NCBI RefSeq assembly: GCF_036898095.1
Contig: NC_090729.1
Location: forward strand, 72,455,257-72,519,256
Reading direction: 5' to 3'
DNA from: Palaemon carinicauda
Lineage: Eukaryota; Arthropoda; Malacostraca; Decapoda; Palaemonidae
DNA: 64,000 nt
Position 1 is the stretch's first letter, and every line of letters begins with the position of its first letter. A program made the translations under genes and the position numbers. Below, in pieces: positions 57,937-64,000 of the stretch. The notes under the pieces are model-generated. The model did not search any database and was not told the DNA's origin. It was given only the letters and a program-made list of their open reading frames with translations.

Positions 57937-59860
57937 GAGGAGCTTAAGGTGAAGTGTGCAGTCATGTTCTGCAACCACAAGAGAAAGGACTTTTGTGGGC
58001 ATAAGATGTGCAGGTCTCATGCCCCCTGCTCCATTGTAACTGAAACCCTGAGGTATTGGGACCAAAGGGTTGCACCGTCTGCTCGGCTCTGATGACCGAG
58101 GGATTTGGTGAAGATATCCCTGAAACTACGGAGTCAAGGGATACAGCAAAAGAAACTCTTCAGAGGTGGGTAAGAGGGTTCCAAAAGAACTCTCCGGGAC
58201 CTTACCTGCCTAATGAAGCTATGAGATGCCTTCTGTTCCCTAAGGCCCAATCCGACGTGGTTGTGCCCCAGGCACAGGTCAAACCTCCCTTCATCCAGCT
58301 GACGATAGAGGCGGACATTAATAAGGCACTCGAAGGCATGGACATCCACCAGGAACGGATGTCGGAGGTGTCTACCGACCTTCTGCAAGAAGATCCTGAA
58401 GAAGAGGTGGCTCAACCACCCACGGAGGAAGAAGGATCCGTGTCTACGATAACTGAAGACCCTCAGCTCTCTGTGACGGCATATCAACCTGTGCCGTCAA
58501 CTTCTTCAGCCCCAACTCCCAATCTTGAGCCGCTGATAGCCAAGATTGAGGCGCTAGGACAACTTCAGCAGATGATGGAATCGTTCCGCAAGGAACAACG
58601 GGAGATTAGGAGGGAAGTAAGAGAAGTGAAACGCCCAGGCGCTTTCAAAGGCTCTCATAATCCTATTAATGTCTCTGACTTACCTTAATGCTCCGAAACC
58701 AACCCCTGGAGGTATGCAGAGCATTATGCCCATGATGAATGGGAAGCTGTACATCTCCTAGAAGCTGGGGCCAAACCCCTTGAAGATCTCCAATTCTGCC
58801 CTAACCTATCGGCATACCCAGATTGTTACGGGAGACTTCGGGATGTATCAGCATCTCGTGAGGAGACGGAACCAAAAGATGTCATGGTCTTTGAGCATGA
58901 CAAGGCACTGGCTCTCTTGTCCAAGACCCTAAAGAAAGCCGATTACACCAACTCCAAGTTTTCAGCTTTGAGCAAGAAGCATCATACCTTCATTGCTCCT
59001 TTCTCCAGAGCTTTCCCCTTTTCGGTCAAAGCTCTCGACTGGGTGTTGAAAGCAGCTAGAGGAATGCAGTCCAATATCTCTAGACAGGCCTACATGCGAG
59101 AAGGAATGGAACTAGGTTCATCTAACCTTCTCAGTCTCTAAACTGGATCGTGAGATAGCAGGTCAACAGTTTAATGAGAACCTTCCAAAACTGCCAGAGC
59201 ATCTTTTGAGAAGGGAATAGGAGACAAAAGAGACTAGCCGCTTCTTTTTCTCTTCAGAACTGTATGGAAATGTGTGCAGGCCTTTCCAATACCCCAGATA
59301 TGTACAGGGTCCTAGCCAAGACTCACATGGGTTCCCTTGTCAAGGACATGTACGCTTTTGTCAGGTCCAGGAGGGCATGTAGAGAGCATGTGTTTGCAGC
59401 AGCAAGGGTCAAACATGAGCCTAGGAAGCTGATCACTTCATGTATCTGGGGCAAGGACCTCTTCCCAAAAGAACTGGTTCAGCAGGTCATCGCAAGAGCC
59501 ACCACGAAGAATAGGAACCTTCTCCAGAAGTGGGGCATGTCTTCCAAGAGGAAATAATCCTCAGATGCTGGTCCCCAACCGAAAAACAAGAAGACAAAGA
59601 AGCCACGCAGGCCTGCACAGCATCCAAACATGACCATGACCACAGTGCCCCAAATGGTAGCTCAGCCGCAAACCCCCTTCCAGATGGTGCCCCAGCAGCT
59701 GGTAGCTCAATCGCCGGTGTTCATCCCGGGCTTTGAGAGGCACACAACTACCTTTCGCCCCAGAGGTAGAGGCTCAAGAAGAGGCTCCTCAATGAATCCC
59801 TCAAGGGGTAGAGGAGGACGTGGTCAAGGTGGTAAATCCTCAGGAACATTTCAGAAATGA
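57937..59860 (+). pseudogene. gag: DIRS Gag, element 5b, broken
   Basis: It follows the acceptor TTCCTTACAG at 57936. The codon at the usual start is GTG, not ATG. The Cys/His module (CAVMFCNHKRKDFCGHKMC, RSHAPC, then GCTVCSAL) is split by a one-base deletion near 58062. The frame 58056-58688 continues with WVRGFQKNSPGPYLPNEAM, an acidic spacer (TDLLQEDPEEEVAQPPTEEE) and a charged helix (FRKEQREIRREVREVKR). Later parts are 58884-59141, 59264-59557 (VKHEPRKLITSCIWGKDLFP) and the RG-rich tail SRRGSSMNPSRGRGGRGQGG ending at 59860. Stops at 58688, 59141 and 59219 and a stop within KRK near 59557 break it. Confidence 0.82.
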
Positions 59861-61656
59861 GATGATCCAGGTAGGAGGAAGACTCTTCCATTTTCGGGAT
59901 CGTTGGAACTTCAATCCCTGGGCCCACAGCCTAATCAAGAATGGATTCGGTTGGAAATGGAACAAAATTCCACCCATTTTCCTCAATTCTTCCAACACTC
60001 CACCCCTTATTGGAAGAATATACCTCAGAACTCTTGAACAAAAAGGTAATAAGGAAAACGAAGTCCCTCAAATTCCAGGGAAGGCTGTTTTGTGTTCCTA
60101 AGAAGGACTCGGACAAACTCAGAGTCAAGTTCCGGATGCTTACCCTGCAACACATAAGGACCCTGTTATCGAAAGGGGCGTACACAGTCTCAATACACCT
60201 GGCGGATGCTTATTGGCACCTACCAGTCAGCTGCCCCCTCTCCTCCTACCGAGGATTCAGGCTACAGAAGACAAAATATGCCTTCACAGCCTTGCCCTTC
60301 GGGCTAAACATAGCCCCAAGGATATTTACAAAACTTGTGGATACAGTCATCCAACAGCTGTGCTTAGAAGGCATTCAGGTAGCGGCATACCTGGACGACT
60401 GGCTGGTGTGGGCAGCATCCAAGACACCTTGTCTGCAGGCAGCCACAAAGGTGATTCAGTTCCTAGAACACCTAGGCTTCAAGATTAACCACAAGAAGTC
60501 TTGCCTTTCTCCAGCTCAGGAGTTTCAATGGTTAGGAATCCATTGGAACTTGCTGTCACATTGTCTCTCCGTTCCACCGAAGAAGAGGAGAGAGATAGCG
60601 GGATCTGTCAAGAGACTACTGAAACTCAAGAAGATTTCAAGACGCCAACAGGAAAGAGTACTGGGCTCTCTCCAATTTGCAGCAGTGACAGACCCAGTGC
60701 TAAAAGCACAACTAAAAGATGCGTCAGGAGTCTGGAGAAGATACGCATCAAACGCTCGAAGTGATCAACAAAGATTGACACCGACCCTACTGCGAACGCT
60801 CCTAAGGCCATGGTCAACGATCAAGAGCCTGACAAGAACAATTCCCTTACAACCACCTCAACCTTCAGTGGTAATTCACACAGATGCCTCACCTGAAGGA
60901 TGGGGAGGCCATTCCCATCAATGGAAAGTGCAGGGGAATTGGTCGCACCAGTTCAAAACCTTTCACATCAACATCCGGGAAGCTATGGCAGTCTTCCTAA
61001 CGTTGAAGAAACTATCCCCTTGCAGATCAGCCCAAATCAGACTGGTCTTGGACAGCAAGGTAATAGTGAAATGTCTGAACCAACAAGGCTCGAGATCACC
61101 TAACATCAATCACGTGATGTTAGCCGTCTTCCGCCTACCAAGGAAGAAGAGATGGCACTCATCAGCAGTTCACCTGCAAGGGTTCCATAATGTGACGGCG
61201 GATGCTCTATCCAGGCAAAAGCCAATAGAGAAAGAATGGTCCTTAGACGCAAACTCATTCTCCTTCATCTTGGAAAAAGTCCCGGAACTGCAGATCGACC
61301 TCTTTGCAACGAGCGACAACAAGAAACTACCTCGATATATAGCCCCTTATGAGGACCCTCGGGCAGAAGCGGCAGACGCCATGTCTCTCTATTGGAACAG
61401 ATGGAATCACATCTATCTGTTCCCACCAACCAACCTCCTGCTGAAGGTCCTCAACAATCTAAGATCCTTCAGAGGAACAGCAGCAGTAGTCTCCCCCAAA
61501 TGGCCCAGAAGCAATTGGTTCCCTCTAGTTCTAGAACTGAAACTGAAGCTGTTCCCTCTACCGAACCCAGTTCTATCCCAACTGGTTCAGATCTCGATTG
61601 TCTACGCTTCATCCTTGAGAACCAAAAACCTACATCTCATGATTTTCTTGCCTTAG
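59856..61656 (+). pseudogene. pol: DIRS RT / RNase H / methyltransferase-like protein, element 5b, catalytically dead
   Basis: After a shift near 60005 the frame 59941-61656 is open for 571 residues. RT: FQGRLFCVPKKDSDKLRV, then a 14-codon loss removes the VILDLSPLNKF segment. Motif A reads SIHLADAYWHLPV, with His for catalytic Asp (CAC at 60196-60198). Motif C YLDDWLVWAA is intact. RNase H: VVIHTDASPEGWGGHSHQ, IRLVLDSKVIVKCLNQQ and NVTADALSR. The tail LQIDLFATSDNKKLPRYIAP, AMSLYWNRW, YLFPPTNLL and VSPKWPRSNWFPLVLEL resembles the Dam-type methyltransferase domain of DIRS elements, with FPP where NPPY would be. The last 265 bases overlap the recombinase frame. Confidence 0.88.
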
Positions 61657-62735
61657 CGTCCAAGAAAAGGTTCGGGATCTCAAAAGACAACATCGACTTT
61701 ATAGAAGAATACAAGTCAAAGTCAACTAGAAGACAATACGAATCGTCTTGTAAGAATCGGGTTTCCTTCGTGAAAACAATGAAACCGACAGAAATTTCAA
61801 TAGATTTCTGCCTCTCCTTCTTCATCTACCTTCATGAACAAGGCCTAGCTTCCACCACAGTAAGTGCGTGTAAATCAGCTTTGACTAGACCTCTTCTTTA
61901 CGCCTTTCAGGTGGACCTTTCAAGTGAAATCTTCAATAAGATTCTGAAAGCATGCGCTGGACTCAAACCAGCAACCCCTCCGAAGCCCATATCATGGTCT
62001 TTGGACAAAGTCTTGCACTATGCTTCAAATTTGAACAATAAGGATTGTACCCTAAAGGATCTAACACAAAAAATAATATTCATGTTCGCTATAGCTTCAG
62101 GGGCTAGAGTTAGTGAAATAGTGGCCTTATCCAGGAACGAAGGCCATATTCAGTTCACAGAAGAGGGAGAACTGAACCTTTTTCCCGATCCTACCTTTCT
62201 CGCCAAAGATGAGCTGCCCACCAAAAGGTGAGGTCCTTGGAGAATCTGCCCTCTGAAAGCAGATGTCTCTCTATGTCCTGTAGAGTATCTTAAGGTCTAT
62301 CTTCGAAGAACTTCAGACCTCAAGGAGGGACAGCTCTTCCGAGGCAAAACTCCAGGATCCAACCCATCCCTAAAACAACTGAGGGCAAAACTCACCTACT
62401 TTATTCGCAGAGCAGATCCTGACAGTACACCCGCAGGTCACGATCCTAGAAAAGTTGCTTCCTTGTTGAACTTCTTTCAACACATGAACTTTAATAGACT
62501 CAAGGAGGGACAGCTCTTCCATGGCAAAACGCCAGGATCCAACCCATCCCTAAAACAACTGAGGGCAAAACTCACCTACTTTATTCGCAGAGCAGATCCT
62601 GACAGTACACCCGCAGGTCACGATCCTAGAAAAGTTGCTTCCTCGTTGAACTTCTTTCAACACATGAACTTTGATAGACTCCGCTCATATACGGGTTGGA
62701 AATCATCCAGAGTATTCTATAAACATTATGCGTAG
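61392..62735 (+). pseudogene. DIRS tyrosine recombinase, element 5b, one stop and a 60-codon duplication
   Basis: One reading frame from 61392 to TAG 62733-62735, with a single internal TGA at 62229-62231 where element 2 has Trp (TKRWGPWRICPLK). N-terminal half: STRRQYESSCKNRVSFVK and FFIYLHEQGLASTTVSACKS. Catalytic half: ASGARVSEIVALSRN (Arg), HDPR twice, VFYKHY (Tyr). An exact 180-base tandem duplication (62319-62498, 62499-62678) repeats the HxxR segment in frame. The stop after HYA removes about 15 residues that element 2 still has. Its start overlaps the RT frame by 265 bases. It should be inactive. Confidence 0.86.
62319..62678 (+). repeat. 180-bp tandem duplication inside the recombinase of 5b
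   Basis: CTCAAGGAGGGACAGCTCTT begins at 62319 and 62499. The two copies differ at very few positions (CGAGGC/CATGGC, ACTCC/ACGCC, TTGTTG/TCGTTG). Length is a multiple of three. Elements 1 and 2 have a single copy. Confidence 0.93.
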
Positions 62736-63076
62736 CAAGTGCACAAGATAAAACACTTTGTGGTGGCGGCAGGTAGTGTTATATAACCTGTCGTCCAGTG
62801 CTGCGATGAACAGTGGACTGTTTTGGGACTTAACAGTGTATTGGGTGAATAGGTGTTAGCACCTTTGAGTTTAATACCTTTTTAGTGAAATCATTACGGT
62901 GATTTACGGACTGTTCTATATAGATGCAGAATCTAACCAATAACACCAGTGCCGTGTGAACATTTGTACACACTTTTGAAGCATATGCAACATCTAATTG
63001 AAGTCAAACAATTTAATTTCACAAATTGAGTGGCATTTACCAATGAACTAATTTATGTATATTCTTCCCTTACAGG

Positions 63077-64000
63077 TTATACATACATACATATTCCCCC
63101 AATTTTGGGGGGTAGCCGACATCAACAAAGAACAAAAATAAAAAGGGGACCTCTACTCTCTAGGTTCCTCCCAGCCTAACAAGGGACTCAACCGAGTTCA
63201 GCTGGTACTGCTAGGGTGTCACAGCCCACCCTCCCACATTATCCACCACAGATGAACCTTCATAATGCTGAATCCCCTACTGCTGCTACCTCCGCAGTCA
63301 TCTAAGGCATCGGAGGCAGCAGCAGGGCCTACCGGAACTGCGTCACAATCGCTCGCCATTCATTCCTATTTCTAGCACGCTCTCTTGCCTCGCTCACATC
63401 TATCCTCCTATCACCCAGAGCTTCCTTCACTCCATCCATCCACACAAACCTTGGCCTTCCTCTCGTACTTCTCCCATCAACTCTTGCATTCATCACCTTC
63501 TTTAGCAGACAGCCATTTTCCATTCTCTCAACATGGCCAAACCACCTCAACACATTCATATCCACTCTAGCTGCTAACTCATGTCTTACACCCGTTCTCA
63601 CCCTCACCACTTCGTTCCTAACCCTATCTACTTGAGATACACCAGCCATACTCCTTAGACACTTCATCTCAAACACATTCAATTTCTGTCTCTCTATCAC
63701 TTTCATTCCCCACAACTCTGATCCATACATCACAGTTGGTACAATCACTTTCTCATATAGAACTCTCTTTACATTCATGCCCAACCCTCTATTTTTTTTA
63801 CTACTCCCTTAACTGCCCCCAACACTTTGCAACCTTCATTCACTCTCTGACATACATCTGCTTCCACTCCACCATTTGCTGTAACAACAGACCCCAAGTA
63901 CTTAACTGATCCACCTCCTCAAGTAACTCTCCATTCAACATGACATTTCAACCTCGCACCACCTTCCCTTCTCGTACATCTCATAACCTTACTCTTACCC
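63077..64000 (-). mobile_element. RTE-like LINE, 3' part, runs off the window
   Basis: Minus-strand non-LTR element whose 3' end carries ATGT/TATG repeats (63077-63093 on the plus strand as TTATACATACATACATA). A thumb-like GSVVTANGGVEADV segment lies at 63870-63930 in the same sense. The element interrupts the 3' region of DIRS 5b. Upstream domains must lie beyond 64,000. Confidence 0.75.
63329..63784 (-). CDS. C-terminal part of an RTE-like LINE ORF2
   Basis: 151 residues: KVIVPTVMYGSELWGMKVIE, KLNVFEMKCLRSMAGVSQVD, RVRNEVVRVRTGVRHEL, VLRWFGHVERMENGCLLKKV and RSTRGRPRFVWMDGVKEAL. This is the conserved region downstream of the RT domain in RTE-like and related LINEs. The ATG is internal; the reading frame upstream is interrupted by a stop near 63785, so the copy is probably decayed. 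No catalytic motif lies within this segment. Confidence 0.75.
   Translation of the reverse strand: MGMNVKRVLYEKVIVPTVMYGSELWGMKVIERQKLNVFEMKCLRSMAGVSQVDRVRNEVVRVRTGVRHELAARVDMNVLRWFGHVERMENGCLLKKVMNARVDGRSTRGRPRFVWMDGVKEALGDRRIDVSEARERARNRNEWRAIVTQFR

Larger units (their letters stand above)
56936..63076 (+). mobile_element. DIRS-type YR retrotransposon, element 5b (family A), 3' end displaced
   Basis: It begins CGGGATTTTGAGCGAAGCGA inside the leader of 5a and runs through a left terminal repeat, short leader, gag, RT/RNase H/methyltransferase-like region and recombinase. The RTE-like LINE starts at about 63077 after CTTCCCTTACAGG. ICR and right repeat are not in the window. Its RT frame is long (571 residues) but lacks essential residues. 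Its start carries the long GCGAAGCG extension that in elements 1 and 2 marks the right end. Confidence 0.82.

Noticed and set aside
1..64000. tRNA or rRNA genes
   Set aside because: I saw no cloverleaf-like sequence with both A- and B-box motifs and no rRNA segment; a dedicated scan was not possible.

Overview
This window looks like repeat-rich animal nuclear DNA. It is AT-rich, has many microsatellites, and shows no operons, bacterial genes or host exons that I can support. Nearly everything recognisable is a transposable element or a relic of one. DIRS-type tyrosine-recombinase retrotransposons dominate, together with LINE/SINE pairs ending in TAA repeats, a Ty3/gypsy-like LTR element and DNA transposons. 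DIRS1-like elements are known to be common in decapod crustaceans, so a shrimp or prawn-like decapod is my best guess. That is inference; no host gene confirms it.

Layout. 1-7.7 kb: gene-free AT-rich DNA. 7.7-18.84 kb: DIRS element 1 (+ strand) with left terminal repeat, long leader, broken gag, RT/RNase H/methyltransferase-like region, tyrosine recombinase (YR), internal complementary region (ICR) and inverted right repeat. The right repeat is split at a TTAA by a 2.8 kb piggyBac-type non-autonomous element that carries a satellite-like array. 19.9-39.5 kb: an LTR element on the minus strand, in the order gag-protease-integrase-RT-RNase H. Its integrase is split by an unassigned segment holding DIRS element 2 (minus strand, 23.3-34.8 kb). 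Element 2 is itself split by a LINE (25.9-28.65 kb, + strand). A SINE sits between protease and integrase. 39.5-46.1 kb: unassigned DNA, a decayed CR1/L2-like LINE, a DIRS relic, a mariner-type MITE and a second SINE copy. 46.1-53.5 kb: a truncated LINE split by DIRS element 4 (46,280-52,669), which belongs to a second DIRS family. 54.7-63.1 kb: the 5' part of another DIRS element (5a), with element 5b inserted into it; 5b is cut at 63.08 kb by an RTE-like LINE that runs off the window.

How the parts work together. In DIRS elements, Gag packages the RNA, RT/RNase H makes cDNA, the terminal repeats and ICR template a circular product, and YR integrates the circle by site-specific recombination without target duplication. 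The window shows this directly. The LINE copy at 25.9-28.6 kb supplies an empty site for element 4, and the element-4 ICR contains the predicted circle junction (both ends sharing TTTT). Most copies are dead: frameshifts in gag and RT, a D-to-H change in the RT of 5b, YLDN in the LTR element, and a Tyr-to-Phe change in the element-2 recombinase.

I did not find a clearly new biological system. The observations most worth following up are the circle-junction/empty-site evidence for element 4, the integrase-before-RT domain order of the LTR element, the TTAA-flanked element carrying a dimeric satellite array, a conserved Cys/His module in the DIRS Gag, and a candidate intron upstream of gag.
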